Shown here one piece after another: positions 1 to 8,923 of a stretch of DNA of 64,000 nucleotides. The stretch spans positions 186,001 through 250,000 of the forward strand of contig NZ_AP026677.1 of the NCBI RefSeq assembly GCF_025997915.1, in the 5' to 3' direction. The notes beneath the pieces were generated by a model. That model did not search any database and was not told the DNA's origin. It was given only the letters and a program-made list of their open reading frames with translations. Each line of letters opens with the position of its first letter. Position 1 is the first letter of the stretch. This DNA comes from Aquiluna sp. KACHI24 (GTDB lineage: Bacteria; Actinomycetota; Actinomycetes; Actinomycetales; Microbacteriaceae). The position numbers and the translations under genes were made by a program.

Positions 1-1
1 C

Positions 2-208
2 AACTGCCTAAAGCGTGAGGGAATCAACACCGTTTCTGAGCTGATCGCACTGAGCGAGGACCAGCTGATGAACATCCGTAACTTCGGTTCCAAGTCTGTT
101 GACGAGGTCCGCGAGAAGCTTGCAGGTCTAGGCCTTCGCTTCAAGGACGCAGTTCCAGGCTTCGATGGCGCCTACTTCGGTGGCGGATTCGACGACGACC
201 AGATCTAA
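2..208 (+). CDS. rpoA: RNA polymerase alpha subunit, C-terminal fragment
   Basis: This is the 3' end of the gene; the 5' part lies outside the window. The visible 68 codons encode the end of the alpha C-terminal domain, the helix-hairpin-helix module that contacts UP-element DNA and activators. The segment [19 protein letters not shown] is the hallmark of that domain, followed by a short acidic tail ending DDDQI. The gene is followed after 26 bp by rplQ, the usual order in actinomycete ribosomal operons, so the two are almost certainly co-transcribed. Confidence 0.95.
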   Translation, partial: NCLKREGINTVSELIALSEDQLMNIRNFGSKSVDEVREKLAGLGLRFKDAVPGFDGAYFGGGFDDDQI

Positions 209-234
209 ACGCTTAGAAATCCAAGGAGAAAGAA

Positions 235-822
235 ATGCCTACCCCAACTAAGGGCCCACGTCTCGGAGGCGGTCCAGCCCACGAGCGCCTAATGCTAAAC
301 AACATGGCGACCTCGCTATTCAAGCACAAGCGAATCGTCACCACCGAGACCAAGGCAAAGCGTCTACGCCCAGTTGCCGAGCGTCTAGTCACCTTCGCAA
401 AGCGCGGAGACCTAGCTGCTCGTCGTCGCGTCATGACTCAGATCCTGGACAAGGGTGTGGTTCACGAGCTATTCACCGAGATTGCACCACTGGTTGCAGA
501 GCGTCAGGGCGGTTACACCCGCATCACCAAGCTCGGCTACCGCAAGGGTGACAACGCTCCAATGGCAGTCATCGAGCTAGTACTCGAGGCAGTGAACCCA
601 AAGCCAAAGACCAACAAGGCTAAGCTCGTCAACAACGTTGCAACCGCTGGTGCAGCAGCTTCCGCTGCAGCCGCCGAGGTTGAGGCAGTTGAAGAGGCAG
701 CAGTAGAGGCAGAGGCAACCGAGGCAGCATCAGCAGAGGTCGTTGAGACCCCAGCGGCTGAGGAGGTAGCAGAGGCTCCTGCAGCCGAGGAGAGCGCTGA
801 GGCTGAAGAGCCAAAGGCCTAA
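235..822 (+). CDS. rplQ: 50S ribosomal protein L17 with acidic tail
   Basis: Large-subunit protein that lines the exit-tunnel region. The ATG at 235 follows a good Shine-Dalgarno (AAGGAGAA, 223-230). Residues 1 to about 125 are the conserved L17 fold ([12 protein letters not shown] start, then [15 protein letters not shown] and RPVAERLVT). From about residue 133 to 195 the protein is a low-complexity Ala/Glu tail, an extension often seen on actinomycete L17. Eight of its 14 Leu codons are CTA, a bias shared with other presumably highly expressed genes here. A hairpin 24 bp past the stop probably ends or attenuates the transcript. Confidence 0.96.
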   Translation: MPTPTKGPRLGGGPAHERLMLNNMATSLFKHKRIVTTETKAKRLRPVAERLVTFAKRGDLAARRRVMTQILDKGVVHELFTEIAPLVAERQGGYTRITKLGYRKGDNAPMAVIELVLEAVNPKPKTNKAKLVNNVATAGAAASAAAAEVEAVEEAAVEAEATEAASAEVVETPAAEEVAEAPAAEESAEAEEPKA

Positions 823-838
823 GTCAAAAGGACTACAA

Positions 839-1699
839 ATGAGTGAACCCGCTGGTCTAACCGGCGGGTTTTCTCGTTTCCGGATCGATTTCGCCTATGA
901 CGGAACTGACTTCGCAGGCTTCTCCAAACAGCCAGAACTAAGGACGGTTCAGGGTGAACTACTTAGAGCACTGAGCGTAATCTTCGGAGACGACGATGCC
1001 GATTTTGGCATGCGGGTTGCCGGTCGAACCGATGCCGGAGTGCATGCCCTTGGTCAGGTTTGCCACGTTGATATCACTTCCGAGCAGCTGAAGAGGGCTG
1101 GACGATCGGGATTCACCGCATCACGGCTGCAGAGCCTTTTGCCCAACGAGATTGTCATTCACTCGATTGAGGCTGTCTCGGGAGACTTTGATGCGAGATT
1201 CTCGGCCGTCGGTCGCTCATACCGCTATCTGATAGTTGATGACTTGTCCCCTCGCTCTGCACTTTGCTCGCGCTATGAGCTCTGGATCCCCGGGGAACTG
1301 GATGTCGAGTTGATGAGTGAGGCCGCGAAGGTCTTGGTCGGATTGCATGACTTTGGGGCTTTTTGTAAGCCGCGTGAGGGAGCAACCACCATCAGACATC
1401 TCAAGACTCTGAAAGTCACCCGCTTTGCCGACAATGTCGAGGTATACCTTGAGGCAGATGCTTTCTGTCACAACCAGGTCAGATCGATGGTCGGCGCCTT
1501 GATTGCAGTTGGCCAAAAAAAGCTCACAATCAGCGAACTAGCGCAGATTCTCAAGGCTGCAAAACGAGTTTCCAAGTTCAAAGTCGTGGCTCCGCACGGA
1601 CTTGCATTGACCGGTGTCGACTACCCAGATCCGAGCATGTGGCGCTCTCAGGCAGAAAAAGCCAGAAATTTGCGTTCCAGCGAGGAAATTTCCGTTTGA
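839..1699 (+). CDS. truA: tRNA pseudouridine(38-40) synthase
   Basis: Converts uridines 38-40 in the anticodon stem of many tRNAs to pseudouridine. The catalytic aspartate lies in the AGRTDAGVHALGQV motif (residues about 61-74), and the protein has the FAYDGTDFAGF start and CHNQVRSMVG block of the TruA family. Length (286 aa) is normal. The ATG at 839 is the only in-frame start near the conserved N-terminus and has an AAAGGAC Shine-Dalgarno upstream, although the first codons contain a terminator-like hairpin. It ends in the promoter region of rplM. Confidence 0.95.
   Translation: MSEPAGLTGGFSRFRIDFAYDGTDFAGFSKQPELRTVQGELLRALSVIFGDDDADFGMRVAGRTDAGVHALGQVCHVDITSEQLKRAGRSGFTASRLQSLLPNEIVIHSIEAVSGDFDARFSAVGRSYRYLIVDDLSPRSALCSRYELWIPGELDVELMSEAAKVLVGLHDFGAFCKPREGATTIRHLKTLKVTRFADNVEVYLEADAFCHNQVRSMVGALIAVGQKKLTISELAQILKAAKRVSKFKVVAPHGLALTGVDYPDPSMWRSQAEKARNLRSSEEISV
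846..872 (+). terminator. Terminator-like hairpin inside the start of truA
   Basis: Bases 846-855 (AACCCGCTGG) can pair with 861-870 (CCGGCGGGTT; one T-G wobble), giving a 10-bp stem with a 5-nt loop followed by TTTTCTCGTTT. It has all the parts of an intrinsic terminator for the rpoA-rplQ operon, yet it occupies codons 3 to 11 of truA, so it would act as an attenuator for the downstream gene. Confidence 0.75.
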
Positions 1700-1725
1700 C
1701 CTATTGGGTAATCCTGTCCTAAACT
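1696..1725 (+). promoter_or_regulatory. Candidate promoter for rplM-rpsI
   Basis: TTGACC (1696-1701) and TAAACT (1720-1725) are separated by 18 bp and start right at the truA stop codon. They would give a leader of about 80 nt before the rplM start. This is a pattern match only; no transcription data are available. Confidence 0.5.
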
Positions 1726-1735
1726 TGCACCTTGG

Positions 1736-1778
1736 TTCGGCTATGCCGAAAGGTTTGAAACCGCGTTAGATCTCGCGG
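1736..1778 (+). promoter_or_regulatory. rplM 5' leader with two hairpins
   Basis: The leader contains two perfect 5-bp stem-loops: TTCGG/CCGAA (1736-1740 with 1746-1750) and CCGCG/CGCGG (1761-1765 with 1774-1778). Structured leaders bound by L13 to repress their own operon are known in other bacteria. Whether this is an L13-binding leader is inference from position and structure. Confidence 0.4.
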
Positions 1779-1811
1779 AATCACACAAAAGAAACTACGA
1801 GGTAATTTAGC

Positions 1812-2255
1812 GTGCGTACTTATTCGCCAAAGGCCAGCGAGCTGAGCCACGAGTGGTTCGTCATTGACGCCACCGATGTTGTTCTAGGTCGTCTTGCAAC
1901 CCACGCAGCTGCTCTGCTGCGCGGCAAGCACAAGCCAACCTTCGCTGCTCACATGGACAATGGTGACTTCGTCATCATCATCAACGCAGACAAGGTTGCA
2001 CTGACCGGCTCAAAGCTTGCTCAGAAGAAGGCATACCGTCACTCTGGTTACCCAGGTGGTCTAACCGCGACCACTTACTCCGAGCTTCTGGAGAAGAACC
2101 CAGAGCGCGCAATCGAGAAGGCAATCCGCGGCATGCTGCCAAAGAACTCTCTCGGTGACCAGCAGCTAGGAAAGCTAAAGGTTTACAAGGGTGCAAACCA
2201 CCCACACGTGGCACAGCAGCCAAAGCCATTCACCATTTCTCAGATCGCCCAGTAA
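1812..2255 (+). CDS. rplM: 50S ribosomal protein L13
   Basis: Early-assembling large-subunit protein. GTG start at 1812, 6 residues before [12 protein letters not shown], with a GAGG Shine-Dalgarno at 1799-1802. Conserved blocks are [18 protein letters not shown] and [18 protein letters not shown]. Length of 147 aa is normal. It is 10 bp from rpsI, the standard L13-S9 pair. Leu codons again favour CTA. Confidence 0.96.
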   Translation: MRTYSPKASELSHEWFVIDATDVVLGRLATHAAALLRGKHKPTFAAHMDNGDFVIIINADKVALTGSKLAQKKAYRHSGYPGGLTATTYSELLEKNPERAIEKAIRGMLPKNSLGDQQLGKLKVYKGANHPHVAQQPKPFTISQIAQ

Positions 2256-2265
2256 GGACTAGACC

Positions 2266-2742
2266 GTGGCAGAGAACACCGCAATCGAGGCAGAGACCTC
2301 CTACACCACCGAGTCTGCACCAGCTAAGGCCGTGCGCTCACGCGGAGACCTATCCCAGCCAGGTGCTGGCACCGGCCGTCGCAAGGAGGCCGTTGCTCGC
2401 GTTCGCCTAGTACCAGGCAGCGGCAAGATCACCGTAAACGGTCGTACCTTCGAGGACTACTTCCCAAACAAGCTTCACCAGCAGCTCATCACCGACCCAT
2501 TCAAGGTCCTTGAGCTACAGGGTGCTTACGACGTAATCGCACGCATCGATGGCGGCGGCAGCGCCGGCCAGGCTGGTGCACTGCGCCTTGGAATCTCTCG
2601 TGCACTAAACGAGATTGACAAGGACAACAACCGTCCTACCCTGAAGAAGGCTGGCTTCCTAAGCCGCGACGCTCGTGTTATCGAGCGCAAGAAGGCTGGT
2701 TTGAAGAAGGCCCGCAAGGCTAGCCAGTTCTCCAAGCGCTAA
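2266..2742 (+). CDS. rpsI: 30S ribosomal protein S9
   Basis: Small-subunit protein whose C-terminal tail reaches the P-site tRNA; here it ends with the expected basic [11 protein letters not shown] start at 2266 after AAGGACT. About 38 N-terminal residues, rich in Ala, Glu and Thr, precede the conserved [17 protein letters not shown] block; such extensions are common in actinomycete S9. Follows rplM by 10 bp. The downstream glmM appears to have its own promoter. Confidence 0.96.
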   Translation: MAENTAIEAETSYTTESAPAKAVRSRGDLSQPGAGTGRRKEAVARVRLVPGSGKITVNGRTFEDYFPNKLHQQLITDPFKVLELQGAYDVIARIDGGGSAGQAGALRLGISRALNEIDKDNNRPTLKKAGFLSRDARVIERKKAGLKKARKASQFSKR

Positions 2743-2746
2743 CGAA

Positions 2747-2752
2747 TACGCT
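2747..2752 (+). promoter_or_regulatory. -10 element for leaderless glmM
   Basis: TACGCT lies exactly 6 nt before the glmM ATG and no Shine-Dalgarno is present, as expected for a leaderless transcript. No convincing -35. Confidence 0.4.
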
Positions 2753-2758
2753 TCTGCC

Positions 2759-4102
2759 ATGGGCAGGCTATTTGGCACCGACGGCGTTCGGGGCATCGCT
2801 AACAAGGACATAACCGCAGATTTTGCGCTCAAATTAGCGCAGGCTGCGGCTTTTGTCCTTTCTGAGGAGGCTCGCTCTCGTGGCGATCGCCCTAGAGCGG
2901 TCATCGGCCACGACCCCAGAATCTCAAGCGACTTTATTTCTGCTGCCGTAGCGGCAGGCCTGGCCTCATCCGGCGTTGATGTTTTCGATGCTGGCGTTAT
3001 TCCAACGCCAGGAGCTGCCTACCTGACCGCTGATCTCGATGCTGACTTCGGTGTCATGATTTCTGCCAGCCACAACTCCGCTCCCGATAACGGAATCAAG
3101 TTCTTCTCACGCGGTGGTCACAAGCTTCCCGATGCCACCGAGGACAAGATTGAAGCAGCGCTGGGCAGCGCCCTCACTCCAATCGGTTCCGAGGTTGGGC
3201 GAGTCACCAGATTCGCAGACGCCGAGGACCGCTACCTGCTTCACCTCTTGGGCACCATCCCACATCGCCTGGATGGAGTGAAGGTTGTCCTCGACTGCGC
3301 AAATGGCGCAGCCAGTGCAATCTCTCCTCAGGCATTCTCTGACGCCGGGGCCAAGGTCATCACCATTGGCAATGACCCAGATGGAAATAACATCAACCAG
3401 GGCTGCGGTTCCACTCACCTCTCTGCTTTGCAGGCGGCAGTGGTTGCACACGGTGCCGACCTTGGCATTGCGCACGATGGCGATGCGGACCGGTGCCTGG
3501 CCGTTGACCACACCGGAGCCATCGTTGATGGTGATCACATCATGACCGTGCTAGCCCTGGCGCTAAAGAACTCAGGTCAGCTAGCTAGGAACACCCTGGT
3601 TACCACCGTCATGAGCAATCTCGGTTTGAAGATTGCTATGCAGAATGCCGGTATTGGAATCATCGACACCAAGGTCGGCGATCGCTACGTTCTTGAAGCA
3701 ATGCGCGAGGGTGGTTACTCCCTCGGTGGAGAGCAGTCAGGCCACATCATCTTCTCGCAGTATGCAACTACCGGTGACGGAGTCTTGACGGGTCTTCACC
3801 TGGCCGCACAGGTGGCTGCAACGGGTAAGTCGCTGCGCGAATTGGTTGCGGTTATGCCTAACTTCCCACAGGTCTTGGTCAATGTCCCAGGGGTTGATAA
3901 GTCGAAGGTCGACTCAGATCCTGAGTTGCAGGCCCTGGTATTGCAGGCCAGTGAAGAATTGGGTGACCGAGGTCGAGTACTACTTCGTGCTTCGGGAACC
4001 GAGAATCTGGTTCGCGTGATGGTGGAAGCTTCAGATCAGGGCACCGCCCAGAGCTGGGCTGATCGGATTGCTCTACTTGTTGAGCGCAGGCTCGCACTTT
4101 GA
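2759..4102 (+). CDS. glmM: Phosphoglucosamine mutase
   Basis: Interconverts glucosamine-6-phosphate and glucosamine-1-phosphate, the step after GlmS on the way to UDP-GlcNAc and peptidoglycan. The N-terminus [12 protein letters not shown] is typical. The phosphoserine is Ser104 in ISASHNS, the metal-binding loop is DGDADRC (residues 240-246), and the phosphate-binding [12 protein letters not shown] motif is near the C-terminus. Full length at 447 aa. It lies 16 bp behind rpsI, lacks a Shine-Dalgarno and has a -10 element just before ATG. Its TGA overlaps the TTG start of the next gene. Confidence 0.96.
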   Translation: MGRLFGTDGVRGIANKDITADFALKLAQAAAFVLSEEARSRGDRPRAVIGHDPRISSDFISAAVAAGLASSGVDVFDAGVIPTPGAAYLTADLDADFGVMISASHNSAPDNGIKFFSRGGHKLPDATEDKIEAALGSALTPIGSEVGRVTRFADAEDRYLLHLLGTIPHRLDGVKVVLDCANGAASAISPQAFSDAGAKVITIGNDPDGNNINQGCGSTHLSALQAAVVAHGADLGIAHDGDADRCLAVDHTGAIVDGDHIMTVLALALKNSGQLARNTLVTTVMSNLGLKIAMQNAGIGIIDTKVGDRYVLEAMREGGYSLGGEQSGHIIFSQYATTGDGVLTGLHLAAQVAATGKSLRELVAVMPNFPQVLVNVPGVDKSKVDSDPELQALVLQASEELGDRGRVLLRASGTENLVRVMVEASDQGTAQSWADRIALLVERRLAL

Positions 4103-4398
4103 AAACCTTTCAACTTCGTCGCTACGAGCTAGATCCGCAGCTGGCCGATGAGTTCGTTGCCTGGGTGCACCGGGACGTCATGCCAATTCGAAAGCAGTTT
4201 GGTTTCAAAGCCGAGTGGATGTATTTAGCGGCTGACAAGTCTGAGCTCACCTGGCTGGCATCGCTAGCTGGAGACGAAGAACATTTCAAGCAGATTGAGG
4301 CTGACTATTCAGCTTCGGAGGCTAGGGCTCAGGCTGCATCCAGAATGCCCAAGGCTCTTATCAAAGCCAACGTTAGCTTTGTAAACAGCTCCCTCTAA
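4099..4398 (+). CDS. Small NIPSNAP-like protein
   Basis: A 99-residue protein read from a TTG (4099) that overlaps the glmM stop. The pattern [10 protein letters not shown]..., a conserved Trp, and a second half [16 protein letters not shown] resembles the dimeric alpha/beta-barrel fold of NIPSNAP or monooxygenase-like proteins. No catalytic residues can be assigned and the substrate is unknown. Translational coupling to glmM suggests co-expression. The family call is by eye only; it could equally be left as a conserved hypothetical. Confidence 0.6.
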   Translation: MKTFQLRRYELDPQLADEFVAWVHRDVMPIRKQFGFKAEWMYLAADKSELTWLASLAGDEEHFKQIEADYSASEARAQAASRMPKALIKANVSFVNSSL

Positions 4399-4452
4399 GC
4401 AATCTCTCAGCTCCATGGGGGTTAATTACGGAAACCTTCCTGAGGAGCTCAA

Positions 4453-4701
4453 ATGGAATTGATTTGCCCCAAGTGCGGCGCGGGAATGCGCACCTACGAA
4501 ATAAACGGTATCCACATCGATCAGTGCACCTCGTGCCGAGGCGTGTTTTTAGATCGTGGTGAGTTGGAGCACCTCATCGATGCCGAGCAGGCGTTCTATA
4601 AGCCGGCCCCTTCAGTGCCTCAGCAGCCGCAGCAGCAACCACAGTATTACTACGGTCAGAAAAAGAAGAAGAGCCTTCTAACCGAGCTCTTTGATTTCTA
4701 A
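4453..4701 (+). CDS. zf-TFIIB-type zinc ribbon protein
   Basis: Small 82-aa protein with a Cys4 zinc knuckle: Cys5, Cys8, Cys25 and Cys28 in CPKCG and CTSCRG, followed by the family's VFLDRGELEHL. The rest is a Gln/Pro/Tyr-rich linker and a Lys-rich end KKKKSLLTELFDF. Proteins of this kind are widespread, and I can assign no function beyond probable zinc binding. ATG at 4453 with a strong GAGGAGCT Shine-Dalgarno. The stop codon overlaps the coaA stop on the other strand by 3 bp. Confidence 0.8.
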   Translation: MELICPKCGAGMRTYEINGIHIDQCTSCRGVFLDRGELEHLIDAEQAFYKPAPSVPQQPQQQPQYYYGQKKKKSLLTELFDF

Positions 4702-5645
4702 ACCTTACGGATTAGAACCTTTTCGACTCGGTGGTTTTCACCCTTTTGCATGACCAGGGTTGCTCGTGATCGAGTGGGTTCAATGTTCTCTCTGAGGTTT
4801 GGGAGGTTGATGTCTTTCCAGAACCCGCGAGCTCGATCCATGGCCTGATCTTTGGTGAGCTCGGTGGTTAGTTGGTGGAAATACGACTTTGGGTTGGTGA
4901 AGGCTGATTCCCAAAGCTTCTCAAATCGGTTTAGGTACCAGGTCTCGATGTTGGCGATTTCGGCATCAATGAAAATCGTGAAATCGAAAAAGTCACTAAG
5001 CGCCAACTCCTGACCAATTGAGGGTGGCTGCAAAACATTTAGACCTTCGAGGATCAAAACATCTGGAGTGGTGACTTCCTCTACCTCGCCGGGGACGATG
5101 TCATAAGAGAGGTGGGAGTAAACCGGTGCACTGACGCCCGTCTTGCCGGATTTGATCTCGCTGACAAACTGCAACAGGCGCTTACGGTCGTAGCTCTCGG
5201 GGAATCCCTTGCGGTGCATGATTCCGCGGCGCTCAAGCTCAGCGTTTGGATAAAGAAAGCCGTCGGTGGTTACCAGTTCAACGTGCTTGGTTTCATCCCA
5301 GCGCTGCAGCAGCTCTCTCAGAAGGCGTGAAACAGTTGACTTCCCCACCGCGACCGAACCCGCAACTCCGATGATGAATGGGGTTCTCGCCGCCCTCTCG
5401 CCAAAAAAGTTGCTGGTGTCCTGATGCAGCTCTTGGGTCTTTGAGGCATAGATAGAGAGCAGCTGACTCAGTGGAAGGTAAACCTCCTGGACCTCTTTCA
5501 GGTCCAAGAAATCGCCCAGACCACGAATGTTGTCTATTTCGATTTCACTCAACGGTAACGCGCTGGAGTTGGCAAGCTCCGCCCAGTCCTCGCGATCTAT
5601 TGCAAGGTAGGGGGAAAGGCTCTCTAGGCCGTGGGCTCCACTCAC
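4698..5645 (-). CDS. coaA: Type I pantothenate kinase
   Basis: Phosphorylates pantothenate with ATP, the first and usually rate-setting step of coenzyme A synthesis. The P-loop GVAGSVAVGKST and the following TTDGFLYPN block identify the PanK type I (P-loop kinase) family rather than type III CoaX; 315 aa is normal. GTG start at 5645. It is divergent from glmS with only 30 bp between the two start codons, too short for normal leaders on both sides, so at least one transcript is likely leaderless. Confidence 0.95.
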   Translation of the reverse strand: MSGAHGLESLSPYLAIDREDWAELANSSALPLSEIEIDNIRGLGDFLDLKEVQEVYLPLSQLLSIYASKTQELHQDTSNFFGERAARTPFIIGVAGSVAVGKSTVSRLLRELLQRWDETKHVELVTTDGFLYPNAELERRGIMHRKGFPESYDRKRLLQFVSEIKSGKTGVSAPVYSHLSYDIVPGEVEEVTTPDVLILEGLNVLQPPSIGQELALSDFFDFTIFIDAEIANIETWYLNRFEKLWESAFTNPKSYFHQLTTELTKDQAMDRARGFWKDINLPNLRENIEPTRSRATLVMQKGENHRVEKVLIRKV

Positions 5646-5662
5646 AAGGGGTAATTCTGCCG

Positions 5663-5668
5663 TAGATT
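5663..5668 (+). promoter_or_regulatory. -10 element for leaderless glmS
   Basis: TAGATT sits 7 nt before the glmS ATG in the 30-bp divergent gap with coaA. No Shine-Dalgarno precedes glmS. Confidence 0.45.
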
Positions 5669-5675
5669 TAGACGC

Positions 5676-7526
5676 ATGTGTGGAATCGTGGGCTATGTAG
5701 GTCCAGGGTCTTCCCTCGATGTTCTAATCTCGGGCCTTCGAAGGCTCGAGTATCGAGGCTATGACTCTGCGGGGGTATCAGTAATCGACCCAGAGGTCGG
5801 TCTGCAGACAAGAAAGCGTGCCGGCAAACTATCGGTTCTGGTTGAAGAATTAGAAAAGAACCCCATCAAGGACGCCCACATTGGTATTGGTCACACTCGC
5901 TGGGCCACTCACGGTGCACCGACTGATGGCAACGCGCACCCTCACCTGGGCGGTTCGCACCAAAAGCTATCGCTGATTCACAACGGCATCATCGAGAACT
6001 TCTCCGAGCTGAAGTCAGAACTTCTTTCCCTAGGAGTCAAGTTTTCCTCGGAAACTGACACCGAGGTCGCAGCGCATTTGATTGCTCGCGAGTATGACGC
6101 TTCGGGCGATCTCTCCTCCGCCTTCAGATCGGTAGTCAACCGGCTTCACGGTGCATTCACCCTGCTTTGCATTCATGAAGACCACCCGGGCGTCATTTAT
6201 GCGGCCCGTCGAAACGCACCGTTGGTGATCGGTTTTGGTGAGCACGAGAACTTCCTCGGTAGCGATGTTGCCGCCTTCGTTGAACACACCAAGCGGGCAG
6301 CATCAGTTGGTCAAGATCAGATTGTTGAACTTCGTGCCGACTCTGTGAAGGTCATTGATTTTGCTGGCAACCCGGTTGAAGTCGATGAGTTCACCGTGAG
6401 CTGGGATGCATCGGCTGCCTCCAAGGGTGGCTGGTCATCCTTCATGGCTAAGGAAATCGCTGATCAGCCGCAGGCCGTTGCGGACACCTTGATGGGTCGT
6501 CTGAGTTCAGATGGCTCTGTGAAGCTGAGCGAATTCGCCGGTCTAGACACTCTAAAAGATGTAAACCGCATCATCATTACCGCCTGTGGCACAGCTGCCT
6601 ACGCAGGTGAGGTTGCCAAGTACGCCATCGAAAAGTGGGCAAAGCTCCCGACCACCGTTGAGCTTGCTCATGAGCTGCGCTATCGCGACCCAGTCATTGA
6701 CGACAAGACCTTGGTTGTTGCCATCAGTCAGTCCGGTGAGACCATGGACACCTTGATGGCAATTCGCTACGCCAAGGAGCGCGGTGCCAAGGTTTTGAGC
6801 ATCTGCAACACCCAGGGTGCAACTTTGGCCAGAGAGTCTGATGCAACCATCTACACTCACGCAGGTCCTGAGGTTGCTGTGGCATCAACCAAGGCGTTCA
6901 CCGCTCAAATCACCGCCGGTTACCTGGTCGCTCTTTCGCTTGCCGCACTTCGACAGAGCATGCCTCAGCCAGAGTTGAACGAGCTTGGCAAGGAGCTACT
7001 GAAGTTGCCGCGCGCAGTCAAAGAGGTATTGGAATCGGTTGACCGCATGCGTGAGCTTGGTAAAGAGCTAGCAAATGCCAAGTCAGTGCTGTTCCTTGGC
7101 CGCAATACCGGGTTCCCAATTGCGATGGAGGGTGCGCTCAAGCTCAAAGAGCTTGCTTATATCCACGCTGAGGGCTTCGCCGCCGGAGAACTCAAACACG
7201 GTCCTATCGCTCTTATCGAAGAGGGTCAGCCGGTCATCGTTGTGGTGCCATCGCAGAGCGCACCAGATGCGATTCACTCCAAGGTGATTTCGAACATTCA
7301 AGAAATCAAGGCTCGCGGCGCTCGCGTAATTGCGATTGCCGAGCGCGGGGATGACGAGGTCGCAAAGTTTGCCCACGAGGTCTTCTACGTACCAGCACTC
7401 CAGCCCATGATCTCAGCTCCGCTTTCGGTCATTCCCCTTCAGGTCTTCGCTCTTGAGCTATCAAGTGCGAAAGGTCTAGATGTCGACCAGCCGAGAAATC
7501 TGGCAAAGAGCGTTACGGTCGAGTAG
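5676..7526 (+). CDS. glmS: Glutamine-fructose-6-phosphate aminotransferase
   Basis: Makes glucosamine-6-phosphate from fructose-6-phosphate and glutamine, the entry to amino-sugar and peptidoglycan synthesis. Cys2 is the N-terminal nucleophile (MCGIVGYVG), followed by the glutaminase block GHTRWATHG. Two SIS domains (about 290-430 and 460-600) carry SQSGETMDT, and the protein ends in the typical NLAKSVTVE. Full length at 616 aa. First gene of a tight operon running to tsaD; its TAG overlaps the acpS GTG by one base. Confidence 0.97.
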   Translation: MCGIVGYVGPGSSLDVLISGLRRLEYRGYDSAGVSVIDPEVGLQTRKRAGKLSVLVEELEKNPIKDAHIGIGHTRWATHGAPTDGNAHPHLGGSHQKLSLIHNGIIENFSELKSELLSLGVKFSSETDTEVAAHLIAREYDASGDLSSAFRSVVNRLHGAFTLLCIHEDHPGVIYAARRNAPLVIGFGEHENFLGSDVAAFVEHTKRAASVGQDQIVELRADSVKVIDFAGNPVEVDEFTVSWDASAASKGGWSSFMAKEIADQPQAVADTLMGRLSSDGSVKLSEFAGLDTLKDVNRIIITACGTAAYAGEVAKYAIEKWAKLPTTVELAHELRYRDPVIDDKTLVVAISQSGETMDTLMAIRYAKERGAKVLSICNTQGATLARESDATIYTHAGPEVAVASTKAFTAQITAGYLVALSLAALRQSMPQPELNELGKELLKLPRAVKEVLESVDRMRELGKELANAKSVLFLGRNTGFPIAMEGALKLKELAYIHAEGFAAGELKHGPIALIEEGQPVIVVVPSQSAPDAIHSKVISNIQEIKARGARVIAIAERGDDEVAKFAHEVFYVPALQPMISAPLSVIPLQVFALELSSAKGLDVDQPRNLAKSVTVE

Positions 7527-7876
7527 TGATTGTTGGGGTTGGAACTGACCTTTGTTCAATCTCGCGGTTGAGCGAAGCGCTTTCCAGAACTCCAGCCCTC
7601 AAAGAGCGACTCTTTCACTTTTCAGAGCACTCACTCCCTATCAACTCCCTAGCGGCTAGATTCGCCGCGAAGGAGGCCATTGCAAAAGCTCTGGGCGATC
7701 CAAGGCTTTTGAACTGGAATGAGATTGCTCTATCAAAGGACTCCAACGGCAAGCCAGAGTTCGAATTTTTCGGTGCAACCAAAGAGCGCTTAGATGCGCT
7801 CGGCTACCGATACCTGGTCAGCATCTCGCACGAGCAAGAACTTGCAAGTGCGTTTGTTGTGGTGGAGGCTAGCTAG
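7526..7876 (+). CDS. acpS: Holo-[acyl-carrier-protein] synthase
   Basis: Transfers 4'-phosphopantetheine from CoA to a serine of acyl carrier protein, activating fatty-acid synthesis. The GVGTDLCSISRL start carries the Mg-binding Asp, and RFAAKEAIAKALG is the second conserved block. Length 116 aa is normal. GTG start overlaps the glmS stop; the TAG is followed directly by the alr ATG. Its functional neighbour CoaA, which supplies the CoA pathway, is encoded just upstream on the other strand. Confidence 0.94.
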   Translation: MIVGVGTDLCSISRLSEALSRTPALKERLFHFSEHSLPINSLAARFAAKEAIAKALGDPRLLNWNEIALSKDSNGKPEFEFFGATKERLDALGYRYLVSISHEQELASAFVVVEAS

Positions 7877-8923
7877 ATGCGCGAAATACGAGTGGATCTG
7901 GATGCGGTGGTCAGAAACTACCGCGCCTTCAAGGCTCGCACCAGCGCTGAGGTTTGCGCCGTAGTGAAGGCAAATGGATACGGCCATGGCATGCACGAAG
8001 TTGCAACTGCACTGGATCACGCTGGAGTTGATGTCTTGGCGGTGGCTGACCTAGATGAAGCGCTCGCCCTTCGCGCCAGTGGTATCCAGGCAAGGATTAT
8101 CTGTTGGCTTCTTGGCAAAGATGACGACTTTGAGCTTGCGGCCCAGAGTGATATCGAGCTTGGGATTTCAACCTTTGATGCGCTTGAGGGTGCATTGGCG
8201 GTTGGTGCAAAAATCCACATCAAGGTCGACACCGGGCTATCTCGCAATGGATTTGCGAGGGACGACTGGCACAAGCTGTTCGAGCGAATCGCAGGCATGG
8301 AGATCTTCGGTCTGTTTTCACACCTCTCAAATACCTCAGCCGCCGATGATCTAAACCAGTTTGCGCTTTTCGAAGAGGCGACTGAGCTGGCAAGCGGCCA
8401 CGGAGTCACAATCTTGCAGCGCCACCTGGCAGCAACCGCAGGCTTTATCGATTATCCCCAAATGCACCTGGACATGGTGCGCATTGGTATCGGCTTATAT
8501 GGGCTTTCACCATTTGAGGACCGCGCAGTTGATTGGCTGTCTCCAGCAATGTCTGCCCACGCCGAAATCATCAACCTAAAGCGCATCTCAAAAGGCCAAG
8601 GGGTTTCCTACGGCTATCGATTCCGACCAGCGCAAGACACGAACATCGCGCTGGTGCCATTTGGTTACTCCGAGGGAATGCCGAGGGTCTCAGTCGGCCA
8701 CTTTGTCGCCCTAGCTGATAAGCGTTACCCGGTTGTCGGCCGAGTTGCGATGGACCAGTTCTTGATCGACCTGGGCGATGACGAGTATCCACTTGGTACC
8801 AAGGTTGAGATCTTTGGTGAGAGGGTCCCGGTTGAGCTCTTGGCGCAGAGTGCTGGAACCATCAACTATGAGATTGTCACCAGGATTGGTGGTCGCGCTG
8901 ATCGGGTTTACATTCAGCGATGA
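7877..8923 (+). CDS. alr: Alanine racemase
   Basis: PLP enzyme that makes D-alanine for peptidoglycan. Lys31 in VVKANGYGHG is the Schiff-base lysine. The catalytic tyrosine is in the GVSYGYRF block and the RIGIGLYGLSP signature is present. At 348 aa it is slightly short for the family but has both the barrel and the beta-domain (VGRVAMDQFLIDL). ATG directly abuts the acpS stop, and its TGA overlaps the tsaE ATG in an ATGA junction, so translation is probably coupled. Confidence 0.95.
   Translation: MREIRVDLDAVVRNYRAFKARTSAEVCAVVKANGYGHGMHEVATALDHAGVDVLAVADLDEALALRASGIQARIICWLLGKDDDFELAAQSDIELGISTFDALEGALAVGAKIHIKVDTGLSRNGFARDDWHKLFERIAGMEIFGLFSHLSNTSAADDLNQFALFEEATELASGHGVTILQRHLAATAGFIDYPQMHLDMVRIGIGLYGLSPFEDRAVDWLSPAMSAHAEIINLKRISKGQGVSYGYRFRPAQDTNIALVPFGYSEGMPRVSVGHFVALADKRYPVVGRVAMDQFLIDLGDDEYPLGTKVEIFGERVPVELLAQSAGTINYEIVTRIGGRADRVYIQR

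Noticed and set aside
629-814. Minus-strand Leu/Pro-rich ORF in rplQ
   Set aside because: Antisense of the Ala/Glu tail of L17; no ribosome site.
3107-3538. 143-codon minus-strand ORF in glmM
   Set aside because: No start signal and no motif; the sense strand is a fully conserved GlmM.
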